A stretch of 64,000 bases of DNA. It comes from Rhodococcus globerulus NBRC 14531. Lineage in GTDB: Bacteria; Actinomycetota; Actinomycetes; Mycobacteriales; Mycobacteriaceae. The position numbers and the translations under genes were made by a program. Shown in pieces: positions 55,293 to 64,000 of this stretch (positions are counted from its first letter, which is position 1; every line of letters begins with the position of its first letter). The notes under the pieces were generated by a model. The model worked only from the letters and a program-made list of their open reading frames with translations. It searched no databases and was not told where the DNA came from. The DNA is taken from positions 1,302,001-1,366,000 of the forward strand of contig NZ_BCWX01000001.1 in the NCBI RefSeq assembly GCF_001894805.1, in the 5' to 3' direction.

Positions 55293-56249
55293 TCACGCAG
55301 GCAGTGGAGCGAAGACCTCGAGTGCGTCCGGTACAGCGGTAAATTCGACCGATTTGCGAAGTCCGATGAAATCTCCGTCCATTTGAAAACCGATCGGCCG
55401 TGACGACTCGATGGTGATGGCCGCGACGTCGTCGGTCCGTACGAGGACTTTCGATTTCGGCTCTGCGCCCTTCGCCAACAGTTGCCGGACAACCTTCAGG
55501 GAGGGAAGGACTTTGGTGCTCGTCATCGCGAAGAGTCCGAGCCCCGAGTCGAAAGTCGTTCCGGGATTGGTGTGTACGGGGCGCGCTTCGAGATAGGTCC
55601 ACGGGCTGGAATTGGACACGAATGCATAGTGGACGCCCGGAATGGGATCCTGACCCGGAAGCTGGACCGTCAGTGCAGGTTCGGCTCGCTTGGCCCGGAA
55701 GAACGCGGCGATCGCGGTGCGCACGTATCGACTCGGCGTCGCGGGATCACCGTTCTTACGACTGGCGTCGACGGCCTCGCACACATCGGCGTCGAGGCCC
55801 ATCCCGGCGTTGAACGTGAACCAGCGGTTGTCTGCGTGGGCAAGTCCGATGCGTCGACGAGTCCGCTCGCTCAAGAGATCGATCAGTTGATTGGTGGCAT
55901 CGACAGGATCGGGTGCAATGCCCAGTGAACGGGCAAACACGTTGGCGGATCCACCGGGAACAACCGCGACGGTCGGAATGGGTCCTACGGGCACGGCTTT
56001 CATCGATGTCGGATGCGGCGATCCGAGGAGGCCGTTGACCACTTCGTTGACGGTGCCGTCGCCGCCGTGGACGATCACCACACCGAAACCGTCTTCGTGC
56101 GCTTGCCGCGCGAGTTCGGCGGCGTGACCACGATGGGTTGTGTGCGTCACGGTCAGTCGCACCCGACTCTCGAGAGCGTGAGCCAACAGATCACGACCGG
56201 CCGCGGTGGTCGAGGTGGCATTGGGATTGACGATCAGCAGTGCGCGCAC
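55293..56249 (-). CDS. Diacylglycerol/sphingosine-type lipid kinase
   Basis: A 318-residue member of the DAGK catalytic family (Rv3218 position). The ATP-binding GGDGTVNEVVNG motif, PGGSANVFARSLG, and the C-terminal beta-sandwich with FQMDGDFIG are present. It probably phosphorylates diacylglycerol or a related lipid to recycle it into phospholipid synthesis. The amino-terminal LLIVNPNAT is the usual start of the fold. A 253-nt divergent region separates it from whiB1. Confidence 0.92.
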   Translation of the reverse strand: MRALLIVNPNATSTTAAGRDLLAHALESRVRLTVTHTTHRGHAAELARQAHEDGFGVVIVHGGDGTVNEVVNGLLGSPHPTSMKAVPVGPIPTVAVVPGGSANVFARSLGIAPDPVDATNQLIDLLSERTRRRIGLAHADNRWFTFNAGMGLDADVCEAVDASRKNGDPATPSRYVRTAIAAFFRAKRAEPALTVQLPGQDPIPGVHYAFVSNSSPWTYLEARPVHTNPGTTFDSGLGLFAMTSTKVLPSLKVVRQLLAKGAEPKSKVLVRTDDVAAITIESSRPIGFQMDGDFIGLRKSVEFTAVPDALEVFAPLPA

Positions 56250-56290
56250 GGGGCATGAGCCTATCCGGTGTCGTGTTCTAGGCTGGTCTC

Positions 56291-56761
56291 GTGCCGAATA
56301 CTGCCAGTCCGAATACCCTTCCCAACACAGTCAGGTGGGCGGGTGCCCTCGTGACGCTGCAAGGTCTGGTTGCGGCCGGCTTTGCCGTAGTCGCCGTAAT
56401 TCGGGGTCTGACCGGGCACGACCAGAGCGTGACCAACGGTTACGGGTTTGCCGCGTGGGTGGCAATTCTCGGTGGTGCCGTGTTGGCTGCCGGTATCGCG
56501 CTGCTGACGGGTCGGCGGTGGGGACGCGCGATTGCCGTCGTTGCGCAGTTGCTGCTTCTGCCGGTTGCCTGGTCGCTTTTGACCGACTCGCACCAGGTAT
56601 TTCTCGGTGTTGTCCTCGGAGCGGTTGTTCTCGTGACGCTGGTTTTCCTGTTCTCCGCGCCCACGTCCAAATGGATGGCACTGGAGTACGGATCATTCTC
56701 CGACGAGATCGCGACCGAGGAGACCGAATCGACCGAGGGTCGGGACAAGACCGACAGCTGA
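56291..56761 (+). CDS. Small integral membrane protein (Rv3217c-like)
   Basis: A 156-residue protein with four predicted membrane helices (about residues 17-40, 52-72, 80-98 and 104-123) and an acidic cytosolic tail rich in Glu and Thr. No functional motif is seen. It corresponds in place and shape to Rv3217c. GTG 56291 is the chosen start; it is divergent from the lipid kinase by 41 nt and convergent with the acetyltransferase, 5 nt away. Confidence 0.82.
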   Translation: MPNTASPNTLPNTVRWAGALVTLQGLVAAGFAVVAVIRGLTGHDQSVTNGYGFAAWVAILGGAVLAAGIALLTGRRWGRAIAVVAQLLLLPVAWSLLTDSHQVFLGVVLGAVVLVTLVFLFSAPTSKWMALEYGSFSDEIATEETESTEGRDKTDS

Positions 56762-56766
56762 ACGCT

Positions 56767-57246
56767 CTAGCGAGCCTGCGCGGCCAACGAACCCAGGTGG
56801 TCGCCGGTCAGTCGGTAGGTGGTCCACTCGGTTTTCGCCTCGGCGCCGAGTGATTCGTAGAACCCGATGGACGATGTGTTCCAGTTGAGCACCGACCACG
56901 ACAGGCGTGAGTAGTTGTTGTCCGTGCATTCCTTCGCGAGAGCAGCCAACAAGGCTTTGCCGTGGCCTGATCCGCGCTCGGAGGGCTTCACGTACAAGTC
57001 TTCGAGGTAGATGCCGTAGACGCCTTCCCAGGTCGAGAAATTGCGGAACCACAGCGCCATACCGACAACATCTCCGCTCTCGGAGACCGCGACATGGGCA
57101 AAAGCGGACGCCGCATCACCAAAAAGTGCTTCGCCGATCTGAGCGGGTTTGACGGTGCACTCGTCGAGCGCCTTCTGATAATCGGCAAGTTCGTAGATCA
57201 TGTCGGTGATCGGCTGGACGTCGGCGGGTGTGGCGCGTCGGATCAT
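56767..57246 (-). CDS. GNAT family N-acetyltransferase
   Basis: A 159-residue acetyltransferase. The acetyl-CoA-binding motif A is LYVKPSERGSGHGKALL, motif B is LSWSVLNWNTSSIGFYESLG. The sequence resembles diamine/spermidine acetyltransferases, with YLEDLYVKP typical of that group, so a polyamine or thialysine substrate is possible. ATG 57246 starts at IRRATPADVQPI; the longer frame upstream is within the next gene. Rv3216 position. Confidence 0.92.
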   Translation of the reverse strand: MIRRATPADVQPITDMIYELADYQKALDECTVKPAQIGEALFGDAASAFAHVAVSESGDVVGMALWFRNFSTWEGVYGIYLEDLYVKPSERGSGHGKALLAALAKECTDNNYSRLSWSVLNWNTSSIGFYESLGAEAKTEWTTYRLTGDHLGSLAAQAR

Positions 57247-57251
57247 GGCAC

Positions 57252-57872
57252 TCAGCCTTCCACGAGCGGTGGCACGTTGTGGTGCAGGAGATGCGTCGAT
57301 CCGTGTTCGTACCCGAGCACCGAGTAGGCGCCGGGGGAGAGGGCAAATCGTCGGCCCTCGGAGACGGGCAGTTCGAGCCACCGCGCGATGAGAGCGCGGG
57401 AGAAATGCCCGTGCCCGATCAGGATGACGTCCCGTTCGGCCAGCTGAGACGTCACCAGGCTGAGCACCATGTCCGTGCGGGCGCCGATCTCGTCGGCATG
57501 CTCGCCGCCCGGGCAGGGATGACTCCACACCGTCCAATCGGGGACGCTTGTGCGAATTTCAGGCGTGGTGAGTCCCTCGTAGTCGCCGTAATCCCACTCG
57601 GACAATGCATCCCATGTCTGCTCGTCCGGCAGCCCTGCGAGCTCGCCCGTGCGCTGGGCGCGCAGCCGTGGGCTGGTCAGGATCATGGGATTGCGGAGGC
57701 CGAGTGCTCGAATGCGATTACCGGTGGCGGTGGCCTGGATCTCGCCGAGCGCGGTGAGCGGGACTTCGGTGCGACTGGTGTGCTTACCGCTGCGGGCCCA
57801 TTCGGTTTCGCCGTGACGCAAGAGAATGACGCGGGGATTGGACGTGACGGTGCTGCGAACCGAGGAGGCCAT
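57252..57872 (-). CDS. Histidine phosphatase family protein (Rv3214/Gpm2-like)
   Basis: A 206-residue branch-2-like phosphoglycerate mutase superfamily member with the phosphohistidine motif LLRHGETEWA, second active His in LIGHGHFSRAL and DALSEWDYGDYEGL. Although often called phosphoglycerate mutase 2, the M. tuberculosis homologue Rv3214 acts as an acid phosphatase. I chose ATG 57872, twelve codons inside the longest frame. It ends 5 nt before the acetyltransferase start. Confidence 0.9.
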   Translation of the reverse strand: MASSVRSTVTSNPRVILLRHGETEWARSGKHTSRTEVPLTALGEIQATATGNRIRALGLRNPMILTSPRLRAQRTGELAGLPDEQTWDALSEWDYGDYEGLTTPEIRTSVPDWTVWSHPCPGGEHADEIGARTDMVLSLVTSQLAERDVILIGHGHFSRALIARWLELPVSEGRRFALSPGAYSVLGYEHGSTHLLHHNVPPLVEG

Positions 57873-57956
57873 GTGCCCATCATTGCAGGACAACTCGTGA
57901 CACGACATCCGCGTGTAGCGTTCGCCTCTTCGCTCGAAATGCGCAAGGATCTATCT

Positions 57957-58754
57957 GTGACGACGGTTCTCGCAGTGGCAAATCAAAAGGGCGGCGTGGC
58001 CAAGACCACGACCGTCGCCTCCCTCGGTGCGGCTCTGTCCGCTCTCGGTCAACGTGTACTGGTGGTGGATCTTGATCCTCAGGGGTGCCTGACGTTCTCG
58101 CTCGGGCACAATCCCGATCGGCTCGAACGTTCGGTCAACGAAGTCCTGGCCGGTGATCTCGACGCCGCCGATGCGATCCTGTCTACCGGTGACGGCATGG
58201 ATCTTCTGCCGGCAACCATCGATCTGGCGGGAGCGGAAGCGCTCCTGCTGATGCGTCCGGGCCGAGAGTTCGCGCTCAAGCGTGCGCTGTCTCCGCTGCT
58301 CGGGAACTACGACGTCGTCATCATCGACTGCCCGCCCTCGTTGGGTGTGTTGACGCTCAACGGATTGACTGCCGCGCAGTCGGTTCTTGTTCCGCTGCAA
58401 TGCGAAACGCTGGCGCATCGCGGTGTAGGGCAGCTTCTGCGTACGGTGCGCGAAGTGCAGGCGATCACCAACCCCGACCTGGTTCTGCTCGGTGCATTGC
58501 CGACGCTGTACGACGCTCGGACTACACACAGCCGCGACGTTCTCGCAGATGTGAGCGACCGCTACTCGCTGCCCGTGCTCGCTCCGCCGATTCCGCGGAC
58601 GGTAAAGTTCGCCGAGGCGTCGGCGTCCGGTGCGACGGTATTGGCCGGCCGGAAGAACAAGGGGGCCGACGCCTATCGCGATCTGGCGGCGAACCTTGTA
58701 AAACATTGGGCGGGAAGCGAAATCGTCACCTTTGTGCCGGACCCGACGGTCTGA
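57957..58754 (+). CDS. ParA/Soj-like ATPase
   Basis: A 265-residue ParA-type P-loop ATPase. The deviant Walker A is KGGVAKTTT, Walker A' is VVDLDPQGC, and Walker B is VVIIDCPPSLG. There is no adjacent parB, so this is not the chromosomal partition operon, and it probably positions some other cargo or acts in division; it corresponds to Rv3213c. GTG 57957 has an AAGGAT site; ATG 57939 is an alternative. Confidence 0.92.
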   Translation: MTTVLAVANQKGGVAKTTTVASLGAALSALGQRVLVVDLDPQGCLTFSLGHNPDRLERSVNEVLAGDLDAADAILSTGDGMDLLPATIDLAGAEALLLMRPGREFALKRALSPLLGNYDVVIIDCPPSLGVLTLNGLTAAQSVLVPLQCETLAHRGVGQLLRTVREVQAITNPDLVLLGALPTLYDARTTHSRDVLADVSDRYSLPVLAPPIPRTVKFAEASASGATVLAGRKNKGADAYRDLAANLVKHWAGSEIVTFVPDPTV

Positions 58755-58760
58755 GGCAAG

Positions 58761-59963
58761 TCAGCGCAGCGCAACCAGGGTGCCGTCGCGCTGTTCGAGA
58801 ATGGTGTCGCCGGCGCTCGCGATGACGATCGGTGACGTGACGTCGCCGCGGTCGACGCCGATCATGCGGGTGACGGCGCCGTCGGTGGGGTTGATCACGG
58901 CAATTCCGTTGGGTACGGGAACAAGAAGCTGATCGGAGACCAGCGTGCCCGGGCCGGATGTTCCCTCGACGATCCAGGTGGGGGTCAAGTCGTTCGATCG
59001 AAGATTGATCGTCTGGGTGCCGGTCCACCACGTGATGCTGTTCTTGTCGGTGCGGAGGGTTGCGCGCTGAGAGTCGACGCCGTTCACGGGGTAGTCGACC
59101 AGTGCGGTGCCGGCGCCGTCGAAAATGCTGAGGCGAGAGACGGTTCCGTTTGCGCCGGGTAGGTAGACGGCGGTCTTCTCACCGGACACGGCGACGACGC
59201 GGGCACCCTCGGAATCCGGAAGCACGACCGTGCCGTATTCCTGCGGTTCCTGAGCATCCTTCGGGGCGGGATTCATGATCGTCAGACGGTTCGACGCGTC
59301 GCCCTCGCATTTCTGGAGGACGGACACGCGGCTGGAACTTGAAGCGGCGCTGAGTAATTCGCAACCTGCGTGCGGTTGCTTGTTGGGATTGACCGGGGCG
59401 TCGACGCGGCCGTACTCGAGCGTGCGGACCAGGTCGGAGCGCCACAGTTCCATGCGGGTGTCACCGAGGGAGATGACATAGGTGCCGTCGGCCGACAAGA
59501 TGACCGACGGATCGGCGTCACTGTTGCGCTGGTCTTTACGTGCTCCGGTGTCGGCTACCAGCGAGGTGACTTGTGAGCACCCACGGTCGTCCTGGTACAC
59601 CGCCACGACTCGATCCCAGGAACCGATAGCTCCGCAAAGTGGATAGTTGCGCGAGTAGCGCCACACTTCGTCCCCGGTGGCGGGGTCACGGCCGACGACG
59701 TCGGAGCCGTCCGCTGTGACTGCGGCGTTGCCCACGGCGATCGGAGCTGTGGAGTCCGCGCTCGGGAACGCCCACACCTCGCGCAGAATGTCCGGAAGAA
59801 CCGCGGACGTCGTCAGCGGAGGGAGAGCCGTGTCAGCGGTGACCGAGGTGGTTCCGCGCGCATCACTGCGCAACCACACCACGGTCACCGCCACGATCAC
59901 GGCCAGCGCGATACCGAGAGCCGCGATTACATCAGAGCGAGTACGCCGTTCAGGTGCCAGCAC
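58761..59963 (-). CDS. Membrane-anchored beta-propeller-like protein (Rv3212-like)
   Basis: A 400-residue protein with a single amino-terminal membrane helix (VIAALGIALAVIVAVTVVWL) and an extracytoplasmic region with repeated propeller-like blades (DGSDVVGRDPATGDEVWRYS, SADGTYVISLGDTRMELW), similar to PQQ-dehydrogenase-type repeats but without cofactor residues. Two Cys (LCGAI and RGCSQ) could form a disulfide. It corresponds to Rv3212; function unknown. It lies 9 nt after the helicase gene on the same strand. Confidence 0.85.
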   Translation of the reverse strand: MLAPERRTRSDVIAALGIALAVIVAVTVVWLRSDARGTTSVTADTALPPLTTSAVLPDILREVWAFPSADSTAPIAVGNAAVTADGSDVVGRDPATGDEVWRYSRNYPLCGAIGSWDRVVAVYQDDRGCSQVTSLVADTGARKDQRNSDADPSVILSADGTYVISLGDTRMELWRSDLVRTLEYGRVDAPVNPNKQPHAGCELLSAASSSSRVSVLQKCEGDASNRLTIMNPAPKDAQEPQEYGTVVLPDSEGARVVAVSGEKTAVYLPGANGTVSRLSIFDGAGTALVDYPVNGVDSQRATLRTDKNSITWWTGTQTINLRSNDLTPTWIVEGTSGPGTLVSDQLLVPVPNGIAVINPTDGAVTRMIGVDRGDVTSPIVIASAGDTILEQRDGTLVALR

Positions 59964-59972
59964 ATGGGGAGC

Positions 59973-61514
59973 TTACTCTGCTGCGGCTGCCGCAACGGCC
60001 TGCGCCGGGCGACGACGACGGCGACGGCGCGGCTTGGATGCGGCGTCGGAATCGGCTGAAGTGGCAGCATCGTCGGCGGGTGCAGCAGCATCCGCCGTGG
60101 GTGCAGTTGTCTGAGTTGCGTCAGCTGATTCGCTGCCGGCCCGGGTACGGCGACGGGTCCGGTTGCGACGAGGAGCGGCCTTCTCTTCGCTTCCGTCGGT
60201 GTCGGCAGCAGCCTTCGTGTCCGCGTTCGCCTTTTCGGGCGCAGCTTGCGCCTTCGCAGGCGCAGTCTTGCGGACGGTGCCCTTCGCGTCGGCCGGGATG
60301 GACAGCTCTTCGTACAGGTGCGGCGAGCTCGAGTACGTCTCGACCGGGTCGGGAATTCCGAGGCTCAGTGCCTTGTCGATGAGCTGCCAGCGAGGGATGT
60401 CGTCCCAGTCGACCAGCGTGACGGCGATACCGGTGCGTCCTGCTCGGCCGGTACGGCCGATGCGGTGGACGTACGTCTTCTCGTCCTCGGGGCACTGGTA
60501 GTTGATGACGTGGGTGACGTCGTCGATGTCGATACCGCGAGCAGCGACGTCGGTGGCGACAAGAACGTCGACCTTGCCGTTACGGAAGCCCTTCAGGGCC
60601 TTTTCACGGGCGATCTGTCCGAGGTCACCGTGGACGGCACCGACGGAGAAGCCGCGCTCGGCGAGATCGTCGGCGACTTTCTGGGCGGTGCGCTTGGTGC
60701 GGGTGAAGATCATGGTTGCGCCGCGACCTTCGGCCTGCAGCACGCGGGCGACCATCTCGGCCTTGTCGAGTGCGTGTGCACGGTAGATGTGCTGGCTCGT
60801 GCGATCGTGCACGGCGGACGATTCGGCTTCCTCGGCACGGATGTGCGTCGGCTGCGTCAGGAAGGTGCGCGCCAGGGTGATGATCGGGCCCGGCATCGTT
60901 GCGGAGAACAGCATCGTCTGACGCTTGTCGGGGACCATGCCCATGAGGCGTTCGATGTCGGGCAGGAAGCCGAGGTCGAGCATTTCGTCGGCTTCGTCGA
61001 GGACGAGAACGCCGACCTTGCCGAGAATCAGGTGCGACTGGTTCGCGAGGTCGAGCAGGCGGCCCGGGGTGCCGACAACAACGTCGACGCCCTTCTGGAG
61101 TGCCGAGATCTGAGCTTCGTAGGGACGGCCGCCGTAGATGGGCAGAACCTGGAGACCGCGATCGCCGACGCGGAGGTACTTACTGGCGTTCTCGAGGTCG
61201 CGAGCAACCTGGATGCACAGTTCGCGGGTCGGGACGATGATCAAGGCGCGGGGCGTGCCGTCGAGGGCAGCGGTGCCATTGGAGGCAGTGGCGATGCGGT
61301 GCAGCAGCGGGACGCCGAAACCGAAGGTCTTGCCCATTCCGGTGCGGGCCTGACCGATGAGGTCGTCGCCGGCGAGAGCCAACGGAAGTGTGAGTTCCTG
61401 GATGGCAAAAGTGCGTTCGATGCCGATCTCGTTCAGCGCGCGGACGATTTCGTCGCGAACGCCGAGTTCGGCAAACGTCGGGGGTACATGAGTGTCGTCG
61501 AGCTGGACTGACAC
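59973..61514 (-). CDS. rhlE: DEAD-box RNA helicase RhlE-like
   Basis: A 513-residue DEAD-box helicase. Q motif ELTLPLALAGDD region, motif I ARTGMGKT (with Met in place of the usual Ser/Gly), motif II VLDEADEM, motif III SATMP, and motif VI HRIGRTGRAG are all present. A basic low-complexity tail of about 110 residues (Ala, Lys, Arg, ending RRRRRRPAQAVAAAAAE) follows the core. Such enzymes act in RNA degradation and cold adaptation; Rv3211 is the counterpart. GTG 61514 is the start. Confidence 0.93.
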   Translation of the reverse strand: MSVQLDDTHVPPTFAELGVRDEIVRALNEIGIERTFAIQELTLPLALAGDDLIGQARTGMGKTFGFGVPLLHRIATASNGTAALDGTPRALIIVPTRELCIQVARDLENASKYLRVGDRGLQVLPIYGGRPYEAQISALQKGVDVVVGTPGRLLDLANQSHLILGKVGVLVLDEADEMLDLGFLPDIERLMGMVPDKRQTMLFSATMPGPIITLARTFLTQPTHIRAEEAESSAVHDRTSQHIYRAHALDKAEMVARVLQAEGRGATMIFTRTKRTAQKVADDLAERGFSVGAVHGDLGQIAREKALKGFRNGKVDVLVATDVAARGIDIDDVTHVINYQCPEDEKTYVHRIGRTGRAGRTGIAVTLVDWDDIPRWQLIDKALSLGIPDPVETYSSSPHLYEELSIPADAKGTVRKTAPAKAQAAPEKANADTKAAADTDGSEEKAAPRRNRTRRRTRAGSESADATQTTAPTADAAAPADDAATSADSDAASKPRRRRRRRPAQAVAAAAAE

Positions 61515-61943
61515 GGTGCTTTCTGTTGCTTCGTCTTCGTGGTCGATCGTGATCTTGCTCAGGGGACTAGCCTTTCCTCGTTGCGGTACGCACGCACAAG
61601 GTAAGGGGCCTGGCCGTAAATCGGCCGAAGTCGATGCCCTCTTGTTCGTCGGCTCTGCCTACGCCTCAGCACTGGGGTTTCGCGGACCGATGTTCTGATG
61701 CCGTCCGTGAAATCTCGGCGAAGCGGGCAACAACCTTCGATGCAGGTGCGCGCACATTATCTGTGGGGTCCGTGAGTACTAGATCATCCCCGCTGAATGA
61801 ACGGGCGGGGGAAACTAAGCGGACTCCCGAAACCATTGTAACGGTAACCGGGCAATTCCCAGCAAAGCATGGCCTAGATCACCCCTGTCGACATGGGGTG
61901 ATCGAGGGGACCGAGCGGGGATGTGGCACTAGAGTTCGTAGGC
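61515..61943. other. 429-nt divergent intergenic region
   Basis: No coding sequence recognised between rhlE (minus) and the ferritin-like gene (plus). It must hold both promoters and a long leader of the helicase mRNA. A notable inverted repeat lies at 61877-61903. The stretch 61770-61860 has lower G+C content than the flanks. No RNA gene was recognised. Confidence 0.6.
61877..61903. promoter_or_regulatory. 9-bp-arm inverted repeat before ferritin-like gene
   Basis: GATCACCCC / GGGGTGATC (61877-61885, 61895-61903) with a 9-nt spacer TGTCGACAT, centred 54 nt before ATG 61944. It is a good candidate operator or leader hairpin. Confidence 0.55.
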
Positions 61944-62639
61944 ATGGGCGCACACGATCTTGATGCTTCGACTGACACTGGAACCGCCGGCCGGGTGCCT
62001 TCCGACCATCCCGGCGTGATCGATTTGTTCGCGGTACTCGCGTACGGCGAGATATCAGCGTTCTATCGCTTGTCCGAGGACGCGCAGATGGCTCCTGACC
62101 TGCATGGAAAGGTTGCTTTTGCCAGCATGGCGGCGGCGGAGATGGCGCACTTCGAGACGTTGAGCGCGGCTCTGACGGAACGTGGGCACGAGATCTTTGC
62201 GGTCATGGATCCTTTCGTTCGCGCGCTGGACAACTACCACGCGTCGACGACTCCGTCGACGTGGATGGAATCCCTCGTGAAGGCCTATGTCGGCGACGGA
62301 ATTGCCGCCGACTTCTATCGGGAAATCGGTCATTCGTTACCGGAAGACGTGGCCGAGATCGTCGAGGACGTTCTCTCCCAGACCGGGCATTCCGAATTCG
62401 TGGTCCTCGAAGTGAAGGCCGCCGTGGAGTCGAGCAGCCGGGTCAAGGACCGCCTCATGCTGTGGGGACGCCGGCTGCTCGGTGAGGCGATCACGCAGGC
62501 ACAGTTTGTTCTCGCGCAGCGCGACGATCTCACGGACCTGGTGATTTCCGCCTCCGGTGATCTCAACGGTGTGGTCGCATTGTTCGACGGTATGCAGGAA
62601 AAGCATGCCGAGCGCATGGCCACGCTCGGACTGGTCTGA
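61944..62639 (+). CDS. Ferritin-like/MiaE-like diiron protein
   Basis: A 231-residue four-helix-bundle protein of the tRNA-(ms2io6A)-hydroxylase-like (MiaE) family as found in actinobacteria (Rv3210c position). Metal-ligand candidates are Glu in LAYGEISAF, ExxH in AEMAHFE, and Glu/His pairs in the C-terminal half (QEKHAER). Whether it acts on tRNA or on another substrate is unknown. ATG 61944 is chosen over GTG 61923; neither has a strong ribosome-binding site. Confidence 0.82.
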   Translation: MGAHDLDASTDTGTAGRVPSDHPGVIDLFAVLAYGEISAFYRLSEDAQMAPDLHGKVAFASMAAAEMAHFETLSAALTERGHEIFAVMDPFVRALDNYHASTTPSTWMESLVKAYVGDGIAADFYREIGHSLPEDVAEIVEDVLSQTGHSEFVVLEVKAAVESSSRVKDRLMLWGRRLLGEAITQAQFVLAQRDDLTDLVISASGDLNGVVALFDGMQEKHAERMATLGLV

Positions 62640-62744
62640 GCCTGTTCGCTATCGGCACAGCGCGGCAGCGAGCATGTGGGAGTGATGCTGCATTAGCCTG
62701 GCCAGGACAGCTGATGTATTTCACGAACAGTTCGGAGGTTGACC

Positions 62745-62975
62745 GTGGAGGTCAAGATCGGTGTAATCGACAGCCCGCGTGAGCTCATCGTCAACAGCGA
62801 ACAGACCCCGGACGAGGTTGAGGCATTGGTCTCAGGCGTCCTCGGTGGCGGCGAGCCGGTTCTTTCGCTCGTCGACGACAAGGGCCGCAAGTTCCTGGTG
62901 CAGGCGAGCCGCGTCGCATATGTGGAAATCGGGCCGTCCGATATTCGCAAGGTTGGGTTTGCGCCTACCGTCTGA
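62745..62975 (+). CDS. DUF3107 protein (TB9.4-like)
   Basis: A 76-residue conserved actinobacterial protein corresponding to Rv3208A (TB9.4). VEVKIGVIDSPRELIVNSEQ at the start and VAYVEIGPSDIRKVGF at the end are the conserved strands. It is a small cytosolic protein of unknown function. GTG 62745 is the start. It is convergent with fasR, and the two share the strong terminator at 62990. Confidence 0.88.
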   Translation: MEVKIGVIDSPRELIVNSEQTPDEVEALVSGVLGGGEPVLSLVDDKGRKFLVQASRVAYVEIGPSDIRKVGFAPTV

Positions 62976-62989
62976 TGCGTTAGGTAAGA

Positions 62990-63029
62990 AAAAGGGCGGG
63001 CAGTCTCAGCTGAGACTGCCCGCCCTTTT
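62990..63029. terminator. Bidirectional terminator between DUF3107 and fasR
   Basis: Perfect 20-bp palindrome AAAAGGGCGGGCAGTCTCAG / CTGAGACTGCCCGCCCTTTT with flanking A- and T-runs. It serves both convergent genes. Confidence 0.92.
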
Positions 63030-63039
63030 CTGTAAGAAA

Positions 63040-64000
<961 letters not shown>

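Noticed and set aside
60246-61511. 421-codon plus-strand frame opposite rhlE
   Set aside because: Shadow of the helicase gene, no domain recognised.

Overview
The window is a 64 kb stretch of high-G+C actinobacterial chromosome, most likely from a Rhodococcus (erythropolis-like). The reasons are frequent GTG starts, mycolata-specific genes (mtrAB-lpqB, wbbL, fbiAB, whiB1/whiB2, LCP ligase, WS/DGAT acyltransferase, alkB-rubredoxin cassette) and a gene order that, from memory, follows M. tuberculosis Rv3276c (purK) to Rv3208 (fasR) almost gene by gene. No rRNA, tRNA, insertion sequence, prophage or CRISPR array was seen. Nearly all of it is core chromosome.

Layout. 1-1620: purK (partial), purE and a small HEAIH protein. 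1641-6899: a NarL-type two-component system followed by a MacB/FtsX-like ABC exporter, inserted relative to the mycobacterial order. 6906-12138: TIGR03089 protein, LCP cell-wall ligase, and the rmlD-wbbL-NDP-sugar pyrophosphorylase operon that builds the rhamnose linker and GDP-mannose. 12171-15863: SGNH hydrolase, Nudix hydrolase and coenzyme F420 genes fbiB/fbiA. 16140-21639: whiB2, a degenerate zincin, a DUF3499 protein and the mannose operon (pmm, TobH-like SIS protein, manA). 21642-24113: CDF and APC transporters. 24225-26466: alkane hydroxylase alkB-rubA-rubB and its TetR regulator. 26554-33867: sahH, tmk, mtrA-mtrB-lpqB and a ComF protein. 34042-38273: hibernation factor hpf, secA1 and an Rv3235-like protein. 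38346-44665: a lipid block with a HAD protein, WS/DGAT acyltransferase, DUF6912-like protein, ferredoxin reductase and two paralogous acyl desaturases. 44721-51378: rsgA, aroA, SRAP protein, SIMPL lipoprotein, a sortase with a Thr-rich anchored surface protein, and a YbaK deacylase. 51577-54650: sigH-rshA, a hidden 24-residue ribosomal protein bL37 gene, a biotinyl carrier and pdtaS. 54785-63736: whiB1, lipid kinase, small enzymes, a ParA-like ATPase, RNA helicase, ferritin-like protein, DUF3107 and fasR.

The genes share themes: envelope polysaccharide assembly, lipid and alkane metabolism, and redox or envelope stress signalling. Several regulatory elements can be read directly. They are a consensus sigma-H/sigma-R promoter (GGAAT-N18-GTT) formed in a diverged copy of a 32-nt repeat before sigH, CRP-type TGTGA-N6-TCACA sites before whiB1 and alkB, and twin palindromes before both desaturase transcription units.

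The most unusual pattern is a set of short tandem repeats that span or directly follow stop codons at several gene 3' ends. The clearest is an 18-nt unit present three times in frame, each copy encoding PE(E/K)D-stop, at the end of the degenerate zincin gene.
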